A stretch of DNA of 9,359 nucleotides, taken from contig PMKA01000202.1 in NCBI GenBank assembly GCA_003157575.1, forward strand, positions 5,320 through 14,678, written 5' to 3'. Source of the stretch: Opitutia bacterium (GTDB taxonomy: Bacteria > Verrucomicrobiota > Verrucomicrobiia > Opitutales > Opitutaceae). The translations under genes were made by a program, and so were the position numbers. The notes under the pieces are model-generated. The model was given only the letters and a program-made list of their open reading frames with translations, was not told the origin of the DNA and did no database searches. Every line of letters begins with the position of its first letter. Within the stretch, counting starts at the first letter, position 1. Shown in pieces: positions 1 to 6,050 of this stretch.

Positions 1-384
1 ATTTTCTTCATCCTGCCGGTGAAGATCAAGTGGTTCGCGCTGCTTCTTTGGCTCAAGTACGCTCTCGTCGTCATCCTTGGGTCGTGGACCGACCGGCTCG
101 CGGTTTTCGCCGCCACCGGCAACTTTCTCCTCTTTTTCGGCGGCGACATCGTCAGCCGCATCCGCACCGGCCGCCGGCGCATGACACACCAGGCGCAGGT
201 CTTTTCCGAGACCAAGGACGAACGCGAACCCCGCCATCGCTGCCGGGTGTGCGGCAAGACCGACCTCAGCGACCCGAAGGCGGATTTTCGCTACTGCTCA
301 AAATGCGCCGGCAACCAGTGCTACTGCACGGATCACATCTTCAATCACGAACACGTTCTGGTGGATGAAGAGGCCAAACGATAA
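1..384 (+). CDS. C-terminal part of an integral membrane protein with a zinc-ribbon-like tail (possibly rhomboid-like), 5' truncated
   Basis: Reading frame 1 is open from the first base to the TAA at 382-384 (127 residues). The real start lies left of the window; the GTG at 19 is internal. The first half is hydrophobic, with two likely membrane helices (ILPVKIKWFALLLW followed by YALVVILGSW, then LAVFAATGNFLLFFGGDI), and ends in a basic cytoplasmic-type stretch GRRRM. The tail holds paired cysteines, CRVCGKTD then FRYCSKC and CYC, followed by a His-rich DHIFNHEH, which fits a structural zinc site. From memory, Verrucomicrobiota proteins with a rhomboid-like N-terminal domain end with this kind of tail. 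The catalytic or fold-defining N-terminus is not visible here, so the rhomboid link is inference. The coding call is firm; the function is not. Confidence 0.8.
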   Translation: MFFILPVKIKWFALLLWLKYALVVILGSWTDRLAVFAATGNFLLFFGGDIVSRIRTGRRRMTHQAQVFSETKDEREPRHRCRVCGKTDLSDPKADFRYCSKCAGNQCYCTDHIFNHEHVLVDEEAKR

Positions 385-387
385 TTC

Positions 388-464
388 ACCACAAAGGCGC
401 CAGGATACGAAGCTGGTTGCGCCGCCCATGGCCTTTGGACTTTGTGACTTTGTGACTTTGTGGT
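388..464. repeat. Inverted CACAAAG-type intergenic repeat with three tandem octamers
   Basis: A nine-base arm ACCACAAAG at 388-396 is matched by its reverse complement CTTTGTGGT at 456-464. The right side contains three perfect head-to-tail copies of ACTTTGTG (439-446, 447-454, 455-462). The left arm continues into a looser CACAAAGG..GATACGAAG pattern. Similar 'cacaaaggcacgaag' intergenic repeats occur in many large environmental bacterial genomes (recalled, not searched). It lies between the 3' end of the membrane protein gene and prmB. It could act as a weak terminator stem, but there is no T-tract directly after it. Confidence 0.5.
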
Positions 465-491
465 TCATCAGGGTTCGGTCTGTTAAAAAAG

Positions 492-503
492 CTCCCCGGG
501 GAG
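492..503. other. Perfect 12-base palindrome upstream of prmB
   Basis: CTCCCCGGGGAG reads the same on both strands and is preceded on the + strand by a run of six A. On the minus strand this is a short GC-rich hairpin (four-base stem, CCGG loop) followed by six T, which resembles a weak terminator for minus-strand transcripts. It could equally be a protein-binding palindrome in the prmB leader. Nothing in the sequence decides between these. Confidence 0.25.
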
Positions 504-550
504 AAGGATGCAGGCGAGTCTGCGCCCTTTCAGTGATCCCATCCCGGCAC

Positions 551-555
551 GAGGA
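551..555 (+). promoter_or_regulatory. Ribosome binding site of prmB
   Basis: GAGGA lies five bases upstream of the ATG at 561 and fixes that start. It is one of the few clear Shine-Dalgarno sequences in the window. Confidence 0.6.
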
Positions 556-560
556 ACAAT

Positions 561-1451
561 ATGCCTGACACGGTATTTGGCCGTGGTTGCGTCTCGATTG
601 GCGACTGGCTCAACTTCGCCGAGGCGAAATATGCGCGGCGCGGCATCGCACTCGGACAGGTGGCAACCTCTCCGCACGACGAGGCCCTCTACCTCCTGCT
701 GCGCACGCTCGATTTGCCGCTCGACAGCGACGCCGGCGTGCTTGGGCGGAAACTCACAACCGCCCAGAGCGCCGCCGTCACGCGCACGTTCCGCAGGCGC
801 ATCCTCGACCGGGTGCCCGCAGCCTATCTCACCCATGAGGCCTTCCTCGGCGAACACAGCTTCTACGTCGACGAACGGGTCATCATACCGCGCAGCTATT
901 TTCTGGAGATCATCCCGCAGCTCGATCGCTGGATGAAAAAATCGCCCGGCGTCGTCCGCGCCGCCGATGTATGCACCGGCTCGGGCTGTCTCGCAATCCT
1001 CCTGGCCCACAGGTTTCCGGGCGCCCTTGTCGACGCGGTCGATCTGGAGCCCGGCGCGCTCGCAGTCGCCGAGATCAATGTGCAGCGCCACGGACTCGCC
1101 GGCCGCGTTGCACTCCACCGCAGCGATGTGTTTGCCGATGTGCCGCCTGCGCGCTACGAGGTCATCGTCTGCAACCCACCCTATGAGCCGTCCGCACTCA
1201 TGAAGACCCTTCCTCCCGAGTTCCGGAAGGAGCCGCGCCTCGCGCTCGACGGCGGCAGGGACGGCCTCGATGTCATCCGCCGGCTCATCGCACAGGCCCG
1301 CGACCGCCTCGCCGACAACGGCGTGCTGCTCATCGAGGTCGGCGGACTTCACGCTGCGATGGAGGCCGCCTTCGGCCGGCTGAAATTGCGCTGGCTGCCA
1401 ACGGAAGACGGCTCCAATTGCGTGTGCCTGATCGAGGCCCGGCGCCTGTAG
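561..1451 (+). CDS. prmB: PrmB-type 50S ribosomal protein L3 N5-glutamine methyltransferase
   Basis: The 296-residue protein is close to the usual PrmB length. PrmB/PrmC enzymes transfer a methyl group from S-adenosylmethionine to the side-chain amide of a glutamine: PrmB on ribosomal protein L3, PrmC on release factors. Visible signatures are the N-terminal helical domain ending in RVPAAYLT (84-91), FYVDERVIIPRS (101-112), the SAM-binding loop DVCTGSG (136-142), an acidic residue in DAVDLEP (158-164) and the catalytic NPPY (205-208). PrmB is preferred over PrmC because of the YLT-x-EAF and VDERVIIPRS patterns, the spacing and the LDGGRDGLDVIRRL segment; PrmC would be the alternative. ATG at 561 has GAGGA five bases upstream. 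The usual NPPYV is NPPYE here, a minor change outside the catalytic tetrapeptide. It is convergent with the acetyltransferase gene, with an 82-base gap. Confidence 0.88.
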   Translation: MPDTVFGRGCVSIGDWLNFAEAKYARRGIALGQVATSPHDEALYLLLRTLDLPLDSDAGVLGRKLTTAQSAAVTRTFRRRILDRVPAAYLTHEAFLGEHSFYVDERVIIPRSYFLEIIPQLDRWMKKSPGVVRAADVCTGSGCLAILLAHRFPGALVDAVDLEPGALAVAEINVQRHGLAGRVALHRSDVFADVPPARYEVIVCNPPYEPSALMKTLPPEFRKEPRLALDGGRDGLDVIRRLIAQARDRLADNGVLLIEVGGLHAAMEAAFGRLKLRWLPTEDGSNCVCLIEARRL

Positions 1452-1533
1452 GCCATCACGCTCCGTCTCCGCCCGTTCCGGTCTGCCTTCCGGCACGAGG
1501 CTACAACAGCCGGCCATGGAACCCGGGGCGCTG

Positions 1534-1965
1534 TCAGCCGGGCATGATCTCCAGACACATCGAATACTCCACGTAGCCCATCGACTTCCAGAACGCCACG
1601 CCCGTCGTGTTCCCACAGAGCGCCTCGACCGTCAGCCTCCGGCCCTTCGGCCAGATTTCCTCGCGAAGCAGCTGCATTGCGCGCCGGCCTATTCCCTCCC
1701 GGCGCCGGTCGCGCACGACAAACAGGTGCCGCAGATAGATTTCGTCCGGGAATTCCCGGTAGATCGCATACGCCACAATCCGGCCGTTCTCCTCGAAGAT
1801 GCGCCCGGTGTAGTCCTTCGTGCCGAGCCAGCGGCGCATGCGCTCGGTCAGCTGCGTCACATTCATCGGATTGCGATGCCCTTCATCGCGGATCAATTGA
1901 TGGTTCAACGCGCCCAAAAGCGCATAGTCAGCCGATGTCGTCCGGCGGTAGGTCAGGTCGTGCAT
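1534..1965 (-). CDS. GNAT family N-acetyltransferase
   Basis: The 143-residue protein has the single-domain GNAT layout. GNAT enzymes transfer the acetyl group of acetyl-CoA to an amine of a small molecule or protein. Motif A is recognisable as LFVVRDRRREGIGRRAMQLL (81-100), where the R-x-x-G-x-G type loop (RREGIG, 88-93) binds the CoA pyrophosphate. The C-terminal motif B pattern N-x-x-G-V-A-F-W-K-S-M-G-Y (119-131) is also typical. The central segment GRIVAYAIYREFPDEIYLRHLFV is the usual strand pair before motif A. The substrate cannot be inferred. ATG at 1965 has only a weak AGAAG upstream. It is convergent with prmB, and its upstream side faces a 222-base gap, so it is probably a single-gene unit. 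Confidence 0.87.
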   Translation of the reverse strand: MHDLTYRRTTSADYALLGALNHQLIRDEGHRNPMNVTQLTERMRRWLGTKDYTGRIFEENGRIVAYAIYREFPDEIYLRHLFVVRDRRREGIGRRAMQLLREEIWPKGRRLTVEALCGNTTGVAFWKSMGYVEYSMCLEIMPG

Positions 1966-2187
1966 AGGACTTCTGCGAAACAGGAAAGCCCACGGATGCC
2001 TGCGAGGCTATTCAAAAACCTTTTCCCGGAACCTCGACGCCGGTCTGATTTGTCATCGTCGGCGAGGTCGCCTCCCTTGTAGCTGCGAGCGTGAGCGAGT
2101 GGCTTCCGCCTTAATCGCTGTGTCCAGGCCGTTGACGATATCGTATCCAGCCTTGGCAAGCGGTCCCCTCTGCGCGAGACTGGTCGC
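1966..2187. other. Intergenic region with a possible dispersed repeat
   Basis: No convincing gene is seen here. Bases 2079-2103 (GTAGCTGCGAGCGTGAGCGAGTGG core) are built from repeated GCGAG units and, from memory, resemble dispersed intergenic repeats of Opitutaceae. The following sequence to about 2187 has an open frame joined to the hydrophobic protein gene at 2188 but no ATG and no ribosome binding site. The region must carry the promoters for both flanking divergent genes, but I could not pick convincing -35/-10 boxes. Confidence 0.3.
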
Positions 2188-2559
2188 GTGGCCCTGCTCC
2201 TCGCCTTTGCCCCATTTTTCTTCGCCTTCGAGATCTGGCAGCTCGTGATCGCCGAACGCTACCTGGGCCTCAAACAAATCTCGCGCGGGATCGATCCGCG
2301 CGAACTCGGCCTTGGGGAGCTGACGGCCGCCTTCTGGAGCCTTTCGCTGCTCGCCTACTGGGCGTGGATGGTCCTCATGGTCTTCCAGCCTTTGGGACGT
2401 GCCCAGGTCCTTGCTCTCATCGGCGTCTCCGCACTCGGCTTTGCCGCCCGCCGTGGCTGCGGCCTCAAATGGGTTCTCGTCATCCTGACCTTCGAGGGCT
2501 CGATCCGCATCGGGATGCTGCTTTCCCTCTGCGCGCTGGCCTGGCGCCTCCTGCTCTAG
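2188..2559 (+). CDS. Small hydrophobic multi-pass membrane protein of unknown function
   Basis: I do not recognise this family. The 123-residue product has about four membrane segments: residues 3-22 (starting LLLAFAPFFFAFEIW), 47-66 (AAFWSLSLLAYWAWMVLM), 71-87 and 92-123 (the last long enough for one or two helices). The loop between the first two, including GIDPRELGLGELT (about 34-46), is polar. The start is uncertain: GTG at 2188 is the only reasonable initiator in the frame, there is no Shine-Dalgarno sequence before it, and the frame stays open back to 2095 without an ATG. The N-terminus may therefore have been altered by repeat DNA just upstream. Codon use and the strongly patterned hydrophobicity support a real gene. 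It is followed by the REPIN-like element. Confidence 0.62.
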   Translation: MALLLAFAPFFFAFEIWQLVIAERYLGLKQISRGIDPRELGLGELTAAFWSLSLLAYWAWMVLMVFQPLGRAQVLALIGVSALGFAARRGCGLKWVLVILTFEGSIRIGMLLSLCALAWRLLL

Positions 2560-2569
2560 CCCGATGTGG

Positions 2570-2703
2570 GTTCACGATGAGACCCATTGGCAGGGATGTA
2601 GGAGCCTGCTTGCAGGCGATTCAGCGTGTTGTCGCCATGCCAACGGTCCTGATCGCCTGCAAGCAGGCTCTTACAAGGAACGTTGGTTCGTCTCATCTTG
2701 AAC
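2570..2703. repeat. Outer inverted repeat enclosing the REPIN-like element
   Basis: GTTCACGATGAGAC at 2570-2583 is matched by the reverse complement of GTCTCATCTTGAAC at 2690-2703 with one mismatch in 14. The REP pair lies between the arms, so the 134-base unit is a nested palindrome. The sequence between outer and inner arms does not pair well. It sits between two + strand genes and could fold in RNA as a long hairpin, perhaps acting as a transcription barrier, or mark an older palindrome into which the REP pair was inserted. Confidence 0.6.
2597..2675. repeat. REPIN-like pair of inverted REP sequences
   Basis: A 24-base arm at 2597-2620 and the reverse complement of 2652-2675 agree at 23 of 24 positions. 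Each arm carries the small palindrome GCCTGCTTGCAGGC (six-base stem, two-base loop) preceded by GTAG or GTAA, the layout known for REP sequences with a conserved GTAG-type head that are mobilised by RAYT (TnpA-REP) transposases. Two REPs in opposite orientation about 30 bases apart form a REPIN. No RAYT gene is in the window, so mobilisation would be in trans. This call rests on structure; copy number in the genome was not examined. Confidence 0.8.
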
Positions 2704-2716
2704 GCGAATTAGAATT

Positions 2717-2722
2717 AGGAGG
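2717..2722 (+). promoter_or_regulatory. Perfect AGGAGG, possible ribosome binding site for an upstream start of the coiled-coil protein
   Basis: AGGAGG stands nine bases before a TTG at 2732 that is in frame with the large gene starting at 2858. Use of that TTG would add 42 residues. I prefer the ATG at 2858 for the annotated start because the protein then begins with a compact MKFDDAPRLSKLPF followed directly by membrane segments. This strong ribosome binding site makes the choice genuinely open. Confidence 0.35.
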
Positions 2723-2857
2723 CTGCCTGGCTTGCGTTCCGACAGGCTGCCCGTCCGCGCTGCGAAATATCCAGATTGGGTGGATTTTGCCTTGAGCACG
2801 ATCCCATCCAGCTGCAAAACGGGGAGCGTCCCGCAGCTTCGCCCCCCGCATCCTCCC

Positions 2858-5215
2858 ATGAAATTCGACGACGCCCCGCGGCTGTCCAAACTGCCCTTCA
2901 TTCTCGGCAACATCGCCCTGCTCGCGCTCGCCTGGTTCGTCTACGCGCACCATCCGAATCCGTTTTCGCCGCTTCCCCTCTTCATCATCTTCGTCTGCTT
3001 CGTGGCCGGAATCCTGGCGTCGATGTATCCGTACGTCATCAATTACGTGCGCGATCAGGCGGACGCCGCAACTTCGCTGCGTCACGAGCTCGATGAGCAG
3101 TTCAAGCGGATCATGTCCGCGTCCGAACACCTCCAAAACTCCATCCTGCAGCTGAAGAGCATCGAGCAGACGGCCACCAGCAGCGCGGAGGCGGCGAGGC
3201 AGCTGCCCTCCGTCATTCAGGAGAAGATCGCGGATTTCAACCGACAGCTTTCCGCGGCCGAAGACAAGGAGAGAACCAGACTCGAACAGGAACTGGCCCG
3301 GCTGCGCTCCAGCGAAAACGAACGGCAGGCCGCCGTGGCCGCCCAGATCACCGCTGCGCTGGCCGAATGGGTCAAGGTCGAGGCGGATGCCCGCCGTGGC
3401 CTCGCCGAGACGATCCAGAGGGAGAAGGAGCTGTTCGATGAGCAGGCGGCAAGGCTGCGCGCCGCTGAAGAAGACCGTCAGACCGCCGCTGCCGCCCGGA
3501 TCACGGACGCGCTGGCCGAATGGACAAAGATCGAGGCGGAAGCCCGCCAGAGCCTCGCCGCCATGATGCAGCGGGAAAAGGAATCTTTTGAGCAGCAGGC
3601 TGTGACTTTGCGCTCCACGGATCGCGAGCGTCAGACCGCAGCGGCCGCCCAGATCGCCAACGCGCTGGCCGACTGGGCGCGGATCGAAGCCGACGCCCGC
3701 ATGAGCCTCGGCGCCACGGTGAAACGGGAAAAGGAGTCGTTCGAACAACAGGTGATTGCCCTGCGGTCCACCGAGACCGCACGCCTGGCTGCAGCCGCCG
3801 AGGAGATCACGATGACCCTCGCAAGCTGGACGGGGATCGAGGCGGGCGTCAGGCGGCAGCTCGCCGCCGCCACGGAGCTCCATGAGAAACTCAATGGCAC
3901 GTTCTCGGCCCTCGACAGCCGGATCGTGGGGCTCCAAGCAGCGGTGGAGTCGGCCGGGAAGGCTGCGGAGACCCTCACCGCCGCACAGCCCCAGCCGGCA
4001 ATCTCACTGCCGGCGCCCGCTCCCGCCGAAGATTTGCCCGTCGTTGCCGCAGCCGTGCCGGTTGAACCCGTTCGCGAAGCGCCGGCCGAGCCTTCGCCTG
4101 CCGCCGTCGAACCTATTTCTGCTCCGGAGGCGGCTCCTGAAATCCTTCCGGACTGGCGGGTTCTCCTTGAACCTGCGCCTTCGGATTCCGAGCCGGCCAA
4201 GCCTGTCGATCTGCCGCCAGCAGTCGCACCGGAAGCGCCGGCCACACCCGATCAAACGCCGGAAGTCGCGGAAGCGTTGCCCGCAGTCGACGAAGCTCCC
4301 GTGGCTCCGGAGGCGATCGCACAACCGGAATTCCAAACGCCTCCTCCAGCGGTCGAAGCGGACGCGGTCCCGGTTGTCGACGATACCCCGCCGCCGGTTC
4401 CCGCCCCCGAAATCACGCCTGTGCCTGAAGCACCGGAGCCGCTTCCCGCCGTCGAAACGCCGGCCGCCCCAATCGTCGCTGAGGTTTCATTGCCGGTTGT
4501 CGCACCCGATATCGCGCCGCTGGCATTGGCACCCGAGGTCGCGCCGCCGGTTGTCTTACCCGAGGTCGCGCCGGCTGCCGAGCTTCCATTGGTGATCGAG
4601 CCCGCTCCTGAGATTCCCGCTGTGACGCCGACCTCCGAGCAGCCTCCGGCCGATTCGCCCGCCTCTGGCGCAGACGAGCCAGAGGCTCCGCCTCCATCGG
4701 CTGAGTCTCCCGAAACGACAGCCCCCGCAAAGCCGCGCAAACCGCGCGCTCCGAGAAAACCCCGGACTGAATCGACGACGCCGGCCGTGCCGGTTGAAGA
4801 AACTATCGCCGCCCCGGATTCCGGCACGGAGGGTTCACCGGAAAGCCCGCCTCCAGCCGAGCTCATCTCCGAGCCAATCGTCGACGAGCCCTCGCCACCC
4901 GAGGATTTTTCGCAGGTCCCGCCTGAAGAGAAGAAGCCGGCGGCGAACGCATCTTCCGACGGCCGGACACGCCTCACCGTCACCTCCTACATTGGCATCG
5001 GCAACAAGCTTCACATTCGCGGCGAAGGTCCCGGTCTGAGCTGGAGCAAGGGCGTTCCGCTGCAATTTGTGTCCATTGGCCGCTGGCGCTGGGAAACCGA
5101 CAAGGCCACGGGACCGGTGACGTGCAAGATCTACAAGAACGACCGGCTCGAAGCGCCCAACGGCGAGATCACGATCCTCCCCGGCACCGAGCAGGAAATC
5201 TCCGCCACGTTCTGA
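2858..5215 (+). CDS. Large membrane-anchored protein: coiled-coil repeats, Pro-rich linker, conserved C-terminal domain
   Basis: The function is unknown. From ATG 2858 the product has 785 residues. Order: short N-terminus (MKFDDAPRLSKLPF), membrane helix about 12-30, second helix about 38-60, then a long helical region to about 370 rich in Glu, Gln, Ala and Arg. This includes three near-identical 51-residue repeats (149-199, 200-250, 251-301) and a fourth divergent copy (302-352), with the recurring signature L-R-S-T/S-x-x-x-R-Q-T/A-A. Residues about 375-700 form a Pro/Ala/Glu-rich, probably disordered linker containing a very basic AKPRKPRAPRKPR patch (624-636). The last 85 residues (701-785) look globular and beta-rich, with GEGPGLSWSKGVPLQF and FVSIGRWRWETD. 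With both helices near the N-terminus, most of the protein should face one compartment. I recall the MKFD-APRLSK N-terminus from Verrucomicrobiota proteins; that is recall, not a search. ATG 2858 has no Shine-Dalgarno sequence; TTG 2732 with AGGAGG is the alternative. The C-terminal domain vaguely resembles carbohydrate-binding beta-sandwiches, but this is weak. Confidence 0.88.
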   Translation: MKFDDAPRLSKLPFILGNIALLALAWFVYAHHPNPFSPLPLFIIFVCFVAGILASMYPYVINYVRDQADAATSLRHELDEQFKRIMSASEHLQNSILQLKSIEQTATSSAEAARQLPSVIQEKIADFNRQLSAAEDKERTRLEQELARLRSSENERQAAVAAQITAALAEWVKVEADARRGLAETIQREKELFDEQAARLRAAEEDRQTAAAARITDALAEWTKIEAEARQSLAAMMQREKESFEQQAVTLRSTDRERQTAAAAQIANALADWARIEADARMSLGATVKREKESFEQQVIALRSTETARLAAAAEEITMTLASWTGIEAGVRRQLAAATELHEKLNGTFSALDSRIVGLQAAVESAGKAAETLTAAQPQPAISLPAPAPAEDLPVVAAAVPVEPVREAPAEPSPAAVEPISAPEAAPEILPDWRVLLEPAPSDSEPAKPVDLPPAVAPEAPATPDQTPEVAEALPAVDEAPVAPEAIAQPEFQTPPPAVEADAVPVVDDTPPPVPAPEITPVPEAPEPLPAVETPAAPIVAEVSLPVVAPDIAPLALAPEVAPPVVLPEVAPAAELPLVIEPAPEIPAVTPTSEQPPADSPASGADEPEAPPPSAESPETTAPAKPRKPRAPRKPRTESTTPAVPVEETIAAPDSGTEGSPESPPPAELISEPIVDEPSPPEDFSQVPPEEKKPAANASSDGRTRLTVTSYIGIGNKLHIRGEGPGLSWSKGVPLQFVSIGRWRWETDKATGPVTCKIYKNDRLEAPNGEITILPGTEQEISATF
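3302..3913 (+). repeat. Four in-frame tandem repeats of 153 bases (51 residues)
   Basis: Units begin at 3302, 3455, 3608 and 3761, each starting with the codons for Leu-Arg. Units 1-3 share the pattern A-A-Q/R-I-x-x-A-L-A-x-W-x-x-I/V-E-A-x-A-R, then L-A/G-x-x-x-x-R/K-E-K-E-x-F-x-x-Q. Unit 4 (3761-3913) keeps the first half (LRSTETARLAAAAEEI) and diverges at its end. The period is not a multiple of seven; with a heptad-based coiled coil it would need a skip every unit, or it may follow a hendecad-type pattern. Confidence 0.85.
4531..4573 (+). repeat. Short direct repeat in the Pro-rich coding region
   Basis: ACCCGAGGTCGCGCCG occurs exactly at 4531-4546 and 4558-4573, and a degenerate copy precedes at about 4504-4519. 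All encode P-E/D-V/I-A-P steps of the linker. This is consistent with the linker growing by local duplication. Confidence 0.6.
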
Positions 5216-5333
5216 GCCCACTTCCCAAACGCGGCCGCTCTGTGACAGAACCCCGTTCCATTTTACAGGAGCCAACGGAGGAAACGTAGAAGACGTGCAT
5301 CGGCTTCGCATCCGTGCGCGCCGCTCAAACAGC

Positions 5334-5339
5334 GAGGAG
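5334..5339 (+). promoter_or_regulatory. Ribosome binding site deciding the coaB start
   Basis: GAGGAG lies nine bases before the GTG at 5349. A second G-rich site (GGAGG, 5277-5281) precedes the in-frame GTG at 5295 at a longer, 13-base spacing. The first fits better, so GTG 5349 is taken as the start. Confidence 0.5.
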
Positions 5340-5348
5340 AACTGCGCG

Positions 5349-6050
5349 GTGGACACCGCCGGCCCCGCCATTATGACAGTGCCCGTGAGTCATTGCATCC
5401 GTTGCCTGATTACCGCGGGGCCGACGCGTGAGCATCTGGATCCGGTGCGCTTCCTGAGCAACGGCTCCAGCGGAAAGATGGGCTACGCCCTCGCTGCCGA
5501 CGCCGTGGCCCGCGGCTGGCGCGTGGATCTCGTCAGCGGCCCGGTGGCCCTGGCCCCGACGCCCGGTGCGACCGTGCACGCTGTGGTTTCTGCGGACGAG
5601 ATGCTGCGGACCTGCGAACCGTTGTTCGACGTGTGCGACCTGTTCATCGCGGTGGCTGCGGTGGCCGATTACCGGGCGCAGTCCGTCGCGCCCGAGAAGC
5701 TCAAGAAGACGGGCGGGGCGCTGCATCTGGAACTCGTGCCGACCGTCGACATCCTCAGGACCCTGGCGGAACGGAAACGTCCCGGCCAGGTTGTCGTGGG
5801 CTTTGCGGCGGAGACCCGGCAGATCGAGGATTATGCGCGACGGAAGCTCGTCGAGAAGAAGCTCGACTGGATCGTCGCGAACGATGTGGGCCGGCCCGGC
5901 CTGGGGATGAACTCGGACGACAACGCCGTTGTACTGCTCGGATGCAACCGAGAGCGGCTCCCATTCGGCCCGGCTCCCAAGACCGCGGTGGCCCGCTTTA
6001 TTCTCGACCAGCTGGAAGGCCGCCCGACCGCAGGTCCCGCACGCTCCTAA
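5349..6050 (+). CDS. coaB: Phosphopantothenate-cysteine ligase (CoaB), stand-alone domain
   Basis: The product (233 residues from GTG 5349) matches the CoaB half of the usual bifunctional CoaBC. CoaB joins 4'-phosphopantothenate to cysteine with CTP, the second step of coenzyme A synthesis in the cytosol. Signatures are [18 protein letters not shown] (21-38) with [10 protein letters not shown], the nucleotide-fold start; [11 protein letters not shown]; the KLKK motif (117-120), equivalent to the essential lysines around K289/K292 of E. coli Coa[10 protein letters not shown]; and [17 protein letters not shown] (178 onward). The N-terminal CoaC flavoprotein decarboxylase domain is absent and there is no room for it upstream, so CoaC should be encoded elsewhere. 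The nearest upstream gene ends 133 bases earlier. Its stop codon overlaps that of the convergent gene. Alternative starts: GTG 5295 (18 residues longer) and ATG 5373. Confidence 0.92.
   Translation: MDTAGPAIMTVPVSHCIRCLITAGPTREHLDPVRFLSNGSSGKMGYALAADAVARGWRVDLVSGPVALAPTPGATVHAVVSADEMLRTCEPLFDVCDLFIAVAAVADYRAQSVAPEKLKKTGGALHLELVPTVDILRTLAERKRPGQVVVGFAAETRQIEDYARRKLVEKKLDWIVANDVGRPGLGMNSDDNAVVLLGCNRERLPFGPAPKTAVARFILDQLEGRPTAGPARS

Noticed and set aside
483..1616. 377-codon open frame on the minus strand opposite prmB
   Set aside because: prmB is supported by SAM-binding and NPPY motifs and a ribosome site. The antisense product is a shadow, and it also runs into the convergent acetyltransferase gene.
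2693..3937. 414-codon open frame on the minus strand opposite the coiled-coil gene
   Set aside because: It is antisense to a gene with clear repeat and membrane structure. Its own product is Gly/Arg-rich without domain-like patterning. Long antisense frames are expected from GC-rich, repeat-built codons.
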